In this document: positions 1 through 13,249 of the stretch, in pieces
How the letters are laid out: each line of letters starts with the position of its first letter
Numbering within the stretch: position 1 is the first letter of the stretch
NCBI GenBank assembly: GCA_008694505.1
Contig: VZDJ01004378.1
Span: 23,743,045 to 23,807,044, forward strand
DNA length: 64,000 bases
Direction of reading: 5' to 3'
From: Cyanoderma ruficeps
Taxonomy: Eukaryota > Chordata > Aves > Passeriformes > Timaliidae
Position numbers and translations under genes: made by a program
The notes under the pieces: generated by a model
Databases searched by the model: none
Seen by the model: only the letters and a program-made list of their open reading frames with translations
What the model was told of the DNA's origin: nothing

Positions 1-3000
1 TTTTTTTGGTGATGCACATGATCTCTAAACATATCTGGGGCCTCAGCTAATCTGTACTGGCAGTACTTTGTTTATTCTCAACCTCAGATTTTAATTCTAA
101 ACTGAAGGCCAGGGATACCTGAGAAGGCAGCTCATGTGATCTTTTTCATGTGACAATAAGAAAATATTTTGAATACTCAGAAAACCATCTATATCCATAG
201 CTCAAAAGACAAACATCTGTGTAAAAAGGGATTTAAGGCATAAAGACCTCTTCAATCTGTTTTAGAAAGTGTACCACTGAGGTGTGTCAAGCTTCCAGCC
301 CTAAACTGCAGAATCACTGCACTTAGTGTTTCTCCTCAAGAGGTGGTGTTCATCTTTCTATGGCTGAGCTATGGCTTGGTAGCTGTGAATAACTAGCAAA
401 CACAAAGTCAAATATTCCTGTTAACATGTTTCATTTAAGTAGGAAGACTGTGGTTTGCTCATGTGGAAGGCCAAGATGAGACTATTCAGAATAACACATC
501 TGTTTGCAAATGTAGGTAACCCATTTATCGATTGCTAAAAAGATGAGTGTGGGGAGTCACTGGGTAGTCTTTCATCTTCATACTTATGATGCTTACAGCT
601 ATTGAAGAAATATTGCAAGAGGCAACTCAAAGGTCAGATAACATGAAATGAGAAGTTTTGGCTGGAATTTTTCTGACGAAGCCAAGTTTCACTAAAAAAT
701 AGTGATTCATTAAGCTTCAGAACATTGTCTAAACCTTCTGCTGAATTTAAGGCAGTATTTTGAGGTTTTGTGTAGGTTATGTACAGACCTGTCTCAGAGT
801 AAGGGATACTGGAGGATGTCCTTTGATAGCAAAGGGTTTTTTTTATCCAGCACAGAAATGAGCATCTTCAACACACTACAGTTGGTCTGTGGAAATAACA
901 TTTTAACAGACAATTGGCTAAGAGCAGCTAGCCAGTTTGTGGGGTGAAATGGAATTAGCCAAAATGGTCTAAGAAAATTCCAGCTTAGGAAAACTGGAAG
1001 AAAAATGTTTGTAAGTAGCATTAACTCACTTTGGACTCTCTGCATCTGCAAGTATTTCTTATATATCAAACTCCATGTTTTTCAGTTTACCTAAATCCAA
1101 TAAAGAATAATTTGAAATTTAACCAGAAATGAATATTTGTCTTTTTAAAAAATAAACAAAATACCGATCTCCTTTTTTTTTATATCATTACAAGTATCCC
1201 CCTTTCTTTCAACCAACAACGTACCTGAAGACAGTATAGTGCATAGATATTAAGGCCCAGTTGGCAAAAGCAAAATAAATTTTGTATTGGCAATCTTGTA
1301 TGCATTAACAATTGTTGACACAAATTACAGCATTTAAATATGTAACTGGATGACTGAACCTGAATTAACTACCTCAAGTTGCAACAAATACAATCATCTG
1401 CTTTGCAATTATGTGACCACCCTGTTGATTTTGGAAATTACTGCAGGTGCAAAATTGAAGCCTGGGTTATGTCTTCTTTTAAATCATGGTTCTTAATGTG
1501 ATTTGCCTTTTAATATGCATTTGCAGCATATATTGTAATTGTTTCTCTAGCTCATATCTATGCTTTGAATATATAATATCCATAGCAAAAATTATGCATT
1601 ACAGCTCCAGAATATCAACTGTGCCTTAAAATGCCTATTGATTGGAAAGTAGTAATTTCCATGCGACATGCAGAAGTTACTGAAGTGTTTCAGCATTATT
1701 TTTGCATTATAAAATTTTGTCATTTGTATTATACATCATGCTTGCTAAAGTTAACTTTAATGAATATTACAGAAAAACAGGAAAATGCATCCTAACATTC
1801 TTTTGCAGATATAGATTTTCTTTTAAAAATAGTTTTCCTTCCTCCTTAACGTTTTCTACTTTCTGTCCATAATCCATAACATTTTTATAAACTACATCTT
1901 TACCAAGCTGCATTTAAACCATGTGATGATCCAGTACTTTAAATTCCTTACCAGGTTCCTGACTACCAGAGCCTACGTTATTTGTTAATAAACAGAGAAA
2001 ATACCTGACAGTACAATTGTCAATAGGACAGGTAGAAATGAACCAGTTCCAGTGTAAAAAATGGATGTCTATTTGGGAAAAGTGTGCTGCAAGTGTGATG
2101 ACTGAAGTTTTCTTGCAGATTAATAAAGGGAGCAGAATATTTCTTAGGTTTGCACTGAAGATGAGCTTTTAATTTGTAAGAAACCTTTGCTTTTGACGTC
2201 TGTAATGTGCCTCTTCAAGAGCTATCATGGCACTATCAAGCCTACTTACAATTTCACTATCAATAGATTAATTTCCCAGACAAAAACTATAGTTATAGTG
2301 GGTAAATATGAGAGTCTGCTTGAAAAATCAAACTGCAGTTGCAACGGAAAAAAAAATCAATGAAGAATATTTTGGGGAATAATACCCAAACACTATAATA
2401 AAATAGATTGGTTCTTTAATGAATGGCAAATTAAACTTTTCATTTTAGTTTCACAGCTATATTGATGGAAAAATATAAATCCAATATAAAGCAGTGTGGA
2501 TTAGGTATGCAAATGTGTATTTCCATTACACTTATGGCCATGTCTGCTTCACCACTGCAGAGCAAAAATAACTTTACAATCTATCAGTACATTTAAAAGA
2601 CTTTTAAAAAATACTGTTACTGAGTGTCTCTGGCTACTTAATAACATTAGAGCCTTCAGGTTAACTTTTGAAAGACAGTTTTGTAGATAGAAATTCATTA
2701 ACATTTTTAAATTACCACCTTGAATATTTTCTGGAGTATCTATTTGTGTCATTATTGTCTAAAGAATTTGAAAATAGCTAGGCTTCCTCATCAATCTAAA
2801 TGATGTAGAAGTTAAAGTACTGTTAGCCAAATACAACCAAAATTTAACCAAAATCTATAATTGCTTATTTGGTAAATGTCAGTCAAGAGTACAGAATGTA
2901 AACTAAGCATATAAATTGTGATTAAACAGTAGAAAAGTAGGTAAACTATTGAGGGAGGGAAGTTGTTTAAAATAAAATGGGAAAATGGGGATTTCTGAAA

Positions 3001-6000
3001 TGCTGTTCATAATTATCAGCATACACAGACTATAAATAGATGTACTATGGGAAAACAGGGAACACTTCAATATCAGATGTCACAGCATTAATTCTGAGTG
3101 TTTGGTCACCGAATTCCGAATTTTCATTCAAATATCTCTAAGCCTGATATTACTTTTTCTACCAACATTACATGCAGCTGTAACTAGTGAAGATAGGTGA
3201 ACATCCTGAGAGACACCAAGCACCCTGCAGAAAATATAAATACTGAGTTTTACAAAAGTTTCCTTCCCTTTTTATCATTTTTATCATTCTCCGTTGCTGT
3301 CAGGGATCATTGACACCACAAATCTCAGACAAACAAAGAAAGCTATTTCTTGCACAACCTCCAGGATGTGACTGAAGGACAGTACTGCACTGGTCATCAA
3401 GGTCCAGCCTGTGTCTTACAAATGTACGTCAAGGGCCCTGTATTTCACAGCTGAGAGTAGGAACAGGCTGGAGTCAAAGCTCAAGTCTCTGTGGCATTTC
3501 TCTCTGAAGACAGGATCACAAGGGAAGTCAGAAAGAGACAATACCATTAAAAAACATCTCTTGTGTTAATTTTTTTTCAATTTTCAGTTCAGTGAGAGTT
3601 CAAAATTTCTCACAGTTGCCCAGAAATACATTTTCAACTCATGTGTCAGACCCCAGTTCATTGTATTGGCGAAAAAATGAGCAAATGGATGTTGACTTGA
3701 CTGTCTTTTACAATGAAACAGTAGAGGAGACCAAATGAATTTTTTTCATTGCTACACATTTTAATATTTAGTGACACAGTTATAATGTATTTATAGCTAC
3801 CTGTTTAATCATTACTTTCTAGGCTTTTTTAGTACTGATAAAAATACATAAGATTATATAGTGCAGACAAGATAATTACTTAAATAAAAGAAAATAAAGC
3901 ATTTATATGGTCATTACATTTTTGTATATACATACATACACAAAATTTGTTCCTGAAAGATATGAAAATAAAATAGGTTTTACACATTCCCCCTGTCCCT
4001 GCCCCCATGAACCTTTATGTTCAGTGACTCCTTTTAGGAATCAATTTTCAGTTGAGCTCTCAGTAACGATTTTTTTCTTTTCTTGTTTAGTTTTGAAAAT
4101 CAAAATTCAGGTAAAAATGGAAAAAATATTTTAAAGCAGCCCAGCAAACGTGTTGCTATGGGGAACTAAAATACTAAAAAATCTCTCTATTTTTACTGCT
4201 TGACAAAAATATTAGCTGTTTTTTTGTGTGCCTCCCATGAGGCTTCTCCTGAAGTGACATACCTTAAATTACATTTTATTTTTCAAGACAAGATGCCTGA
4301 TAGGGGATATCAATTTATATAATTTATTTCTATAGGAAAAAATATTTAAAAAATGAAGGATTGCTGTTTGAAAAATAGTAATTTTAAAGCCCAGTTCCAT
4401 TACAACTGGCTATAAATGAAAAGTATACTGGATATTTGGCTTCTCTATTAAAAATATTTATCTTTTACATAATGGCTTCTAGAAATACGGGCTTACAAGG
4501 CGATTTACCTTAAATTACAACAACCATGTCTATGGGCAGTGGAAAGGGGAATGCAAGAGCCTTTCTCATTTACTTCCTTTTTCTTTCCATATGCCCTGCC
4601 CAGAGCATCATGGAGGAAGGGAGAAAAGATAATTGCAAGAGTAATGGTATCATTAAGCTTGATAGTTTATTACACTATTTTTAAAGAGGTGGTTTGTAGA
4701 GCTTATACCATATGTGTCAGAACTTTGTAAAGTGAAGGTGTCAGGTTTTTTATTGATCTATTTTGCCATTTTTCCAATTTTTGAGGCTTAAAAAGGAATT
4801 TAGTTCTAAATTACCAAAAATTTTATGGATGTACATTTTTGATGTCCTTATATACATTATAAATGACAGTAAAAAACTGTCTATTGATCTATTAAGCCTC
4901 AGAGAAGTTACATGCTAATTTGCTTTAGATATATTCTCTATCTTGATGGATTCTGAAGTAGTTTCTTGCTAGAACATGAATACTTTGAGTTTAGACTTTT
5001 ATAGACATATGTCTGTCTGCATTGACCTGCCTCCAGGCATGTTAGTACAATCTTTTGCCTGGAAGGCAGTCATATTGACTACTGCTGCTGGGAACAGCAA
5101 AGGAGGAACTTTTATATCCTTCATGGAAAAGCTATTCTGGTCATGTGCCTGAAGGCTTAAGCTGTCTGCTAAGGACCTTTGTATTAACTTTTCTGGGAAG
5201 CTTTTTCAGAGTCAAATTACATTTCCTTGTATGTACCTTCAGAGTTCTCCCCAGCAGGTCTGAATTGATCCTTCATGGTAGAAAAATTTGACTGACTGCC
5301 TTCCAAGAATAGTAAAACTTTAAGATTCCCTTAACATTTAATGAGAAAACACTAAATACAAGTTTTCAGGGAATTAATCAGAGTGCAGTCAATGAGTATG
5401 TGTAGTACATAAAGCATACCAAGGTTTTTATTAAGACAATACATTTGGATCACGGTCTTCTTTTCCTACTTGTGGTATGTGCCCTTAGACAAAAATCAGT
5501 GAGGCACTTTGGGAGTATACATTTGTATTTTGAATGATCTGTTTGATTGCCATGAAACACTAACTTTGCCACCTTGCTTTCCTCCTCCCCTGCTTTGCTA
5601 CCTCCCACCATGAATTTCAGCATTTATGGACCATAGCTTTCAGGTATGACCCCAGAGGGTTAGAGCCTCATGAAGAAGAACTAGGGTCATAAATCTTTTT
5701 TTTCTTTTTTTAAATAATTTTATTTTTGGTTATTATGGGAAAAAATATTCTGATGATATTTCCCAAGAAGAAGGAAATTATTTGAGGTATATGCAGCTTT
5801 GTTGTCTTTCAGGCACAGTGGAACAGAAAAAATGATGTGACCATCATGCCAGACTTTTGCTTTAATTAGGGTTTATGAACTCAATGAAAGCAGAAAAGAG
5901 GTGTTGAAAACCTAGAAATTTCCTGTCAGACACAGAGGAAATGTATTGTTCTGCTTCTTTGCATTTCAGCTGCATTAATGAAAGCAGTAATAGTTGCACA

Positions 6001-6524
6001 CCCTATGCCATTTTGCCATGTAGTCATGATTCATCCTTTCACAAAAGAAAATCAGAAAACTGCTGAGTATTAGAAATATTAATGGTTGTTAGAAAAGTGT
6101 AATAAAGGTCTCTTCTTCTAAAGCATTGCCGGGCTTTTATGTCATTATTCATGAGTGACTAATGCATTCAGAGGAGAGTAGCTCTGATATCCAACGAAGC
6201 AATGATGAGCAGCATGAAAAAAGGGTGCAAGGAAAGGAATTTTTCATAGAACTCAAATAACAGGGCTGCAATATGAGTTGTACAAAAGTGAAAATTAATT
6301 ATTTTTCATGAATATTAGCAGTAGCACATCATTTGGAAAGAGCAATAGGTCAAACCTGTACAGTAGTTGAAATATCTGAGGGTGAGGGATTGGAACAGGA
6401 ACGAAAAATAGAAACAGACCAGACAAGAACAGACCAGACTAGCATTTAGTAACAAGTAAAGTAACATAAAGGCATTCTTGTATTTTGTGCTATTTTGACT
6501 ATTATTTAAGCTCTCAATAATATT
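1..6524. other. AT-rich non-coding stretch
   Basis: I see no gene, RNA or recognisable transposon here. Open frames are short (91 codons or fewer), begin anywhere, and have the low-complexity composition expected of AT-rich DNA. Short A or T runs occur, for example near 1172-1182 and 5696-5715. Just before the CR1 element, at about 6412-6440, a 13-14 bp unit containing ACAGACCAGAC is repeated twice imperfectly. Confidence 0.6.
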
Positions 6525-8475
6525 ATAGAATCACACAGAATCACAGAATTACTAGGCTGGAAGAGACCTTCAAGATCATCAAGTCCAGCCCCTGCCCTAA
6601 CACCTCAACTAAACCATGGCACCGAGTACCACATCCAGTCTTTTTTAAAACACATCCAGGGATGGTGACTCCACCACCTCCTGCATAGACCATTCCACTA
6701 CTTTATCACTCTTCCTGTAAAAAACTTTTTCCTAATATCCAACCTATATTTCCCTTGGGACAACTTGACACTGTGTCTTCTCGTTCTGTCAGCTGTTGCC
6801 TGGAGAAAGAGACCAACCCCCACCTGACTACAACCATCTTTCAGGGAGTTGTAGAGAGTGATAACGTCACCTCTGAGTCTCCTTTTCTCCAGGCTAAACA
6901 CCTCCAGCTCCCTCAGTCATTCCTCACATGGTTTGTGTTCCAAGCCCCTCACCAGCCTCATTCCCTCCTCTGGACACGCTCAAGTGTCTCAATGTCCTTC
7001 CTAAACCGAGGGGCCAGAACTGGACACAGCACTCAGGGTGTGGCCTTACCAGTGCCCAGTACAGGGGAAGAATGACCTCCCTGCTCCTGCTGGCCACACC
7101 ATTCCTGATCCAGGCCAGGATGCTGTTGGCCCTCTTGGCCACCTGGGCATTGCTGGCTCACGTTCAGCTGCTGTCACCAGAACCCTCAGGTCCCTTTCCT
7201 CCTGGGCACTGTCCAGCCACACCGTCCCCAGCCTATAACACTGCAGGGGGTTATTGTGGCCAAAATGCAGGACTTGGCACTTGGACTTACTAAACTTCAT
7301 CCTATTGGACTCTGCCCATCCATCCTACTGTTCCAAGTCTCTCTGCAGAGCTCTTCTCCCTTCCAATAGATCAATACACATTCCCAGCTTAGTGTCGTCT
7401 GCAAATTTACTAATGAAAGACTCAGTGCCCTCATCCATGTCATCAATAAAGATATTGAACAGAGCTGGCCCCAGCACAGACCCCTGAGGGACACCACTGG
7501 TGACTGGCCACCAGCTGGATGCAGCACCGTTCACCACCACTCTCTGGGCCCGGCCATCCAGCCAGTTCCTAACCCAGCAAGGAGCGCTCCCGTGCAAGCC
7601 GTGGGCTGCCAGCTTTTCCAGGAGTATGCTGTGGGAGACAGTGTCAAGCCTTGCTGAAGTCCAAATAGACAACATCCACAGCCCTTCCTGCATCCACCAG
7701 GTGGGTCACCTGGTCATAAAAGGAGACCAGGTTGATCAAACATGACCTGCCTCTCCTAAACCCATGCTGGCTGGGTCTGATACCCTGGCCATCCTGTAGG
7801 TGCTGTGTGATGACACTCAGTATAAACTGTTCCATTATCTTGCCAGGTACTGAGGTCAGACTGACTGGTCTATAATTACCAGGATCCTCCTTCCCACTCT
7901 TTTTGTGAATAGGTGTCACACTGACCAGCTTCCAGTCATCTGGAACCTCACCAGTGAGCCAGGACTGATTGTAAATGATGGAGAGTGGCTTTGCAAGCTC
8001 ATCTGCCAGCTCCCTCATCACCCTGGGATGGATCCCATCTGGGCTCAGAGATTTATGATCATCCAAGCGTCACAGCAGTTCTCTGACTGCCTCCTCCTGG
8101 ATAACAGAAGGACCATTCTGCTCCCTGACACCATCTGCCAGACCAGTAGGACAGTTGTCCTGAAGACAAGCTGTCTTCCCACTAAAGACTAAGGCAAAGA
8201 AGGCATCAAGCACTTCCACCTTCTCCCCATCTGCAGTTAAGTTCTCTCCCACATCCAGTAGAGAACAAAGGTTGGTCTTACCCTTCCTTTTACCATTAAT
8301 ACATTTGTAAAAATGTCTTTTATTATCCTTTGCAAAAGTTGACAATTTAAGTTCTAACTGAACTTTGGGCTCCCTAGTTTTTTTTTCTACATGGCCTTGC
8401 AGCCACCTTAAATACTTCCTGAGAGACCTGACCCTCCTTCCAAAGATCCTCTTTTTATTTCTAAGTTCCTTCAAA
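6525..8475 (-). mobile_element. CR1 LINE, 5'-truncated, about 1.95 kb
   Basis: This is a chicken-repeat-1 non-LTR retrotransposon read on the minus strand. Its 3' end lies at the low coordinate, where the plus strand reads ATAGAATCACACAGAATCAC followed by the reverse complement of the typical CR1 3' untranslated region. The 5' edge, near 8475, falls between the endonuclease and reverse-transcriptase domains, so the endonuclease and first ORF are missing. Such 5' truncation is the normal result of incomplete target-primed reverse transcription. No target duplication is evident, as usual for CR1. It is the least decayed CR1 in the window. The exact 5' boundary is uncertain by a few bases. Confidence 0.95.
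6698..8474 (-). pseudogene. CR1 reverse transcriptase, broken
   Basis: This is the ORF2-type reverse transcriptase of the CR1 element, which in an active copy would copy element RNA at a nicked chromosomal target. Reading down the minus strand one sees the linker (8474-8073), the early RT motifs with SPDGIHPRV and NYRPVSLTS (8066-7644), then [10 protein letters not shown] and the catalytic FADD box (7693-7325), followed by the thumb and C-terminal part (7324-6698). The breaks are: a stop at 8072-8070 where CGA became TGA, a typical CpG decay; loss of two bases at about 7645-7650, just after DFSKA; a TAG stop at 7327-7325; and frame changes near 7165 and 7010. The FADD aspartates survive. It cannot make a working enzyme. 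The many open frames on the opposite strand here are antisense shadows. Confidence 0.93.
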
Positions 8476-10429
8476 TATTACATTATTTTGTACCATATTT
8501 GACAGTGTTTTAGAATGATATTACAACAGAAGGCGAGCATCAATAATTAAAGCATAAAAGAAACAGTTAAGAAGGGGTGCTTCATGATTTATTAGCTAGA
8601 CAACTGTTGAACTGTGTTTGTATAATTATTCCATAAATCACCAAATATGTTCCAAAAATCACAATCCCCATTCCCTCCTGTGAAATAGCTGGAAAATTAT
8701 GTTGAAATGAGCACCTAATTGTGTGTCATTGTTTGTTTCTCTTCCTTCTTGTGCTATCAGATGGGACATAGATTTTATTACAAATAATTTTGGGTTAAAA
8801 AGTGAAAACAAAATCCATCAAACAAGCCCTGAAAATTAAATAGAAGAAAAAATAACATATTTGCTTTCAACCTTAATTTCCTATAAATATCACGGATTAA
8901 AAGTCACACTTAGTTACATGAAAAGAACTATTCTTGCATTTTTTCATTTAGTTCTTAATCTAAAATAATTTAAAGTGATCTGTGTATTTAGGTATTTGGA
9001 ATCTATTTATTTGTATCATTGTGGTTGTTATTGGGTCAAACTGATAATATGAAGAATATGCAAATACCATAATTTAGAGTTAACTTCTTTTTCTGATTAA
9101 TAAGAATTATCCTTGTTACATTCTATTAAAAACATTAAAATACATATACTCCTTTAGCAGACTGTCAAAGGACAAGAAAGGATAATACAAATATACATAA
9201 TGCTAAAGTTTGCACATTTTGTCAAATTCATATTTATACAAGGAATAAATCTTGCATGTCTTTCAAAAGGACACTTTCAGCTAGACTATACTGAAGGTAA
9301 AAAAAAATTATGAAAGACATGAGAATGTTTTAATAAACATTATGCAAAACCATCTAACGTTATTCATGTGAACTTTTAGATGTATTTTCTTCATTCATCT
9401 TTCACTGTTTTTTTAATCCTGTTTTCCCCAACACATATAACTGAGAAGAAAGTAAAGTTTAAAGTTGGAGGCACAAATCTGTAAAAAAATAATCTTTAGG
9501 CAATCTCTAAGGGTAAATATACACATGGAACATTGCTGGCCATCAGAAAACTTTATTATCAGTACAGAGTGCAACATATGCATTGTGTAACATGTTGCTC
9601 AATGAAATCACCAGTTTATTAGTCAAGGAAAGAATTACAATGCAGACTATTCAGTGATTGGTTCATATGTACAACTAAATGGCTCCCTGTCCTGTCTAGT
9701 TCAAGAATGCCCAAATGTAAGGAACGAATGCTGAAGCCATCTTCAGTAGGAAACTTTTTCAGTAGGAAGAAGGAAATTTAGATTCAATGCTGAAAAACCT
9801 TGGTTTTAAACATTTAAGCTCCGATCAAGAAATATAGGTCTTTAGAGCATGATGCAAATCTACTAAAATCACTGAAATCCTTCAGGTAAGGCTATTAGAA
9901 TTGAATTTTACCATCAGATATAACTCAAAATGCAGTGGTAAAAAATACACCTTTTTTTTGCAGAGATGGTGGAAGTAGAAACAGCATTAAAGTGGAAGAT
10001 ATATTTGAGGCACAGGACTTACGTGGAAGGTCTGTTGACTAGATGCTTAGGAGATGTTCTGAACAAGTGCAGTCATGCGTTTTCTTCCCTTGCTATTGGA
10101 TTCCACCTCCGCCATTGCTCATTTAAATGCTGCCTGTGTTTTGTTCCTATAATGTGTTAATTTCTACAGTGATAGCTATGATACCATGCTTTAAATCAAG
10201 AGTGAAAAGAATTAATAGATACTGTAAGGTAAGAAAAAAAAATATTAATTTAAGGAGGAAAATAGTATTAACAGAGGAAGTATTTTGGGATATATTTGGA
10301 GTCAAATAGTCACAGACTATTTTCTTTATATCTAAAAGCCTTACATTTTCTTTGGACTGATTAAGCTTCTATGTTAGCTGTTTCCTTAATCTTTCTGGAA
10401 AATTTATTTGCATATAGTCCTGTGGATAA
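8476..10429. other. AT-rich non-coding stretch
   Basis: No recognisable gene or repeat. The longest open frame (9966-10160, plus, 64 codons) overlaps another of 60 codons and resembles no family I know. Base composition matches the surrounding background. Confidence 0.55.
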
Positions 10430-10496
10430 CAGGGTGTGGGACTTGATGATCCTTATGGGTTCCTTCCCACTTGAGTTATTCTATGATTCTATGATT
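10430..10496 (+). mobile_element. CR1 LINE 3' tip, 67 bp
   Basis: A very short CR1 remnant that consists only of the 3' end. It reads GGGACTTGATGATCCTTATG, then a TTCCTTCCCACTTGAG segment, and ends in two copies of TTCTATGA. This is the CR1 3' terminus that the element's reverse transcriptase recognises. It shows that extremely truncated insertions occur in this locus. Confidence 0.88.
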
Positions 10497-10759
10497 TTGT
10501 AAACCAGTTGCTATTTTTCAGATATAACACTGAGTAGTAAAGATTCTCAGATGCAGTGCTGATTTGACAATATAGCTGTAATATTGAATGGAAAACTCAG
10601 ACCATTTTTAAAGTTTAAATTTCAGTGATAGCTGAGGCAAGGTAACATATGTTTTCATGGTTAAAGGAAAATAAATCTGTTTTAACTGATAACATGAAAT
10701 ACATGTAGTTTTAAGGAACAAAAATTGCATTCTGATATATTCAGCACTCCTTTCGTTAA
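10497..10759. other. Short AT-rich spacer
   Basis: Nothing recognised between the CR1 tip and the GC-richer island. Confidence 0.5.
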
Positions 10760-11245
10760 GGGATATATCTGGTGCAGGTAGCCTCTGTTTACAAGCTGCA
10801 GATTGAGATGCAGATGGGTAGGAGCCCAAGACATGAGGCCACAAAGTGCCCACACTTTGGTTAATAAATGGCAGGAAGAAGTTGGTGGCAGCCAGGTGCA
10901 TGGTCATTGGCAGGCACAGCAGGAGCAGAGAACTCAGGGAATAGAGCAAGACTTTTGCCTGGGTAGATCGTGAGGGTATAAAAGTCCAGAGGTTCCTTTG
11001 TTGGGGGTTTCTCCTTGGAGGCACCAGCCCTGGCTGTTTTTGTGTTGCTGTGCTGTGAATGAATGGCTTTGTGGAATGAGACATCTCAGATTTTGCTATG
11101 GGAAGCCTGAGGTTAAACTGGTCAGGCAATCTGGTGTGACTGTGAGTGGGGTGTGAGAGGCACCTGTGGGCTCACTGCAGCTGTGCAGGGACTTCAGTCC
11201 CAGCAGGGGAAGTCTCTGGTGCTGGAGCGTGACTGACAGAGAATC
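10760..11245 (+). mobile_element. Candidate old LTR-like GC-richer island
   Basis: About 490 bp that are clearly richer in G and C than their surroundings. They hold a consensus TATA box (TATAAAAG, 10977-10984) followed by a GT- and TG-rich segment. That arrangement suits the U3-R part of a retroviral LTR in the plus direction, and the window holds several LTRs. I could not find convincing TG...CA ends or a target duplication, so the limits are approximate and the class is inferred. Alternatives are a promoter or first exon of a non-coding RNA, or a diverged repeat of another kind. A 173-codon open frame on the minus strand (11129-10608) crosses both this island and AT-rich DNA and is probably fortuitous. 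Confidence 0.35.
10977..10984 (+). promoter_or_regulatory. TATA box in GC-richer island
   Basis: A perfect TATAAAAG lies in a locally GC-rich context, which makes it less likely to be a chance AT-rich match than others in this window. If used, transcription would start near 11008 in the plus direction. No known gene follows. Confidence 0.35.
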
Positions 11246-13249
11246 TCCTGAATGCTGACACTGGGAAGTTTCCTTAACCCCTTTGAGTATATGTTGGAAT
11301 CTCCTATTTTCATGACTTTATGTTTAAATGATGAAGGTGTATTGTCTAAGTTATACATCAATTCCCACAACCATCAAGGTTTTGGGTTTTTTTTCTCAAG
11401 GCTCTTCATTTTGCTCTCACTGATCCTTTTTACTCACAGAATAATTCATAGCACGTACCACACTGTTTTGCTGATGGAATGGCTAACCAGTTCTGTTTGT
11501 ATCTGCTTTCATTTTCTAATATTTTTTCTGATTTGGTTTTGACCATTTTTTTTTCTTTTGTTGATGGTGGGTTTTTTACCCATATAGTAGTGTAAGTGGT
11601 GGTAATCTGTATACATGGACTCTAGGCTGAGAATCATTTCCTATCACAAAGGTCACTGCATGAGAGAAGCTGCTCTAGCACTGTTTACAGGAATTTCACT
11701 GCTGTTTAGAATCAGAATTATGTCTATTTGCTGTTTGAAACTAAAACCACTGCATTATTAATACCAGTAAATGCCACATATTGATGTCCAAATGGGACTT
11801 TTCTGGTTATATATTAGATGCCCTCTCAAAGTTGTCACATTGATGATGTACTACATAACACTAATAGCTGCTACTCCAATGATGTATACCAAGTGCCATC
11901 GCTCCAGCTAAATATTTCATCATAGCAACAGAATTTGTGCTAAAATCCTTCAACAGCATGGTTGTAAATATAATATACATATAATATACACATATAATGT
12001 ACAGACCAATCATTCTGAAATGTTCTGGGGAATTATTTATCCCATATATGTAAGTGTGTGTGTGCATAAGCGTGCACTACTGTAATCAGTTAGTTTTCTG
12101 TTTTCAGGATATGCACATTGTTCTTACTTATTAAAAGACTGATGCCAAGGTTAATATCTTAACATAGCCAAAATCTCTAACCACATTCTTGCTCTGAATT
12201 TTATTGTTCATATGTCTCTATGATTTTGGGAAACCAGATTTCCATACCTGGAGTCTCACATCAATACCATGGGTTATCAATTATCAGTGTTGCGCTTTCT
12301 TAATTATTTCACTTATCTTTCTTTTTATATTTCCAATTGCTCTTTTTCTTTAGCTGTTTTCAACCCCACTAAGTGTCAAAATTGAATTTAACTGTTCAGA
12401 TGTACCCCTAGTATTTAACAGTATTTAAAAACCTGCTAAGTAAATTGTGGCTTCAACCCAAAAGAAAATGAGCAAGCGCCAAAAATCATTAAAAAACCCA
12501 CCCTCAAAATGAAACAATGTAAAAATCTTCCATAACCAAATTACCAAAACCAGAAGAAATGAGCTGAAATACTGCCACAATCCACACTTTTTTCCCCCTA
12601 GGTCAGGAGTCAAGGCCTGGCAACAAGATGTGCAACAATTAAACCAAATCAATCCTCTGTTGTTGCCTGGAATAAAAACTCAAAGCTTTCCAAACAGTGT
12701 TAAGATGATAACGTAGAAGCAAGTCTTTAATTGAAAGCTTTTAGATGCACTATGTGGCACTATGTAATGATACAGTATTTCTAGACTTTTATAAAGTTAG
12801 GTAATTAATATATCTAGAAAATACTGTTCAATTAGATGAGCAGTTGGGTAATTTCTCCCTAGGTTCTGGCCCATTAGAGGTCACTCCCACCCCTATTTTT
12901 AGCCCCACACTTTACTGTGCATACAATGTGTGGTGCAAAATAAATTGTCATTGCTAGACTAAAGGCATGACTGAACAGGATTTAAAAATGTATTAGTAAG
13001 GGTATGTTAAAACTATGAGAGATGGCAGGGAAAGTGCTAGAAGTTGTTAACTATATATTTGCATTCTACAAAGTTACAAACATATAAAAATGCATAAAAA
13101 GCTAAAAATCTTTAGGCATCACCCTCACAATTAAAGTAAGTGATATTTTGGAAATGCTACTATTTTCTCCCTAAGATTCTTCCTCAAAAATATGGGCAGC
13201 AAAATTGAAGCAGAATAAAGTTTATATAGAGAGACTGTTCCTAGGATAA
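11246..13249. other. AT-rich non-coding stretch
   Basis: No gene or repeat recognised. Open frames at 11252-11542 (plus, 96 codons) and 12425-12652 (minus, 75 codons) are rich in Phe, Leu, Ile and Ser, as expected of random T-rich DNA. A run of GTGTGTG at about 12055-12063 follows TATAATATACATATAATATA-like sequence. Confidence 0.55.

Noticed and set aside
6755..8192. Several plus-strand open frames of 66-121 codons
   Set aside because: All are antisense shadows of the CR1 reverse transcriptase on the minus strand.
10608..11129. 173-codon minus-strand open frame
   Set aside because: It spans the GC-rich island and AT-rich flank, shows no domain, and opposes the TATA box orientation; composition explains it better.
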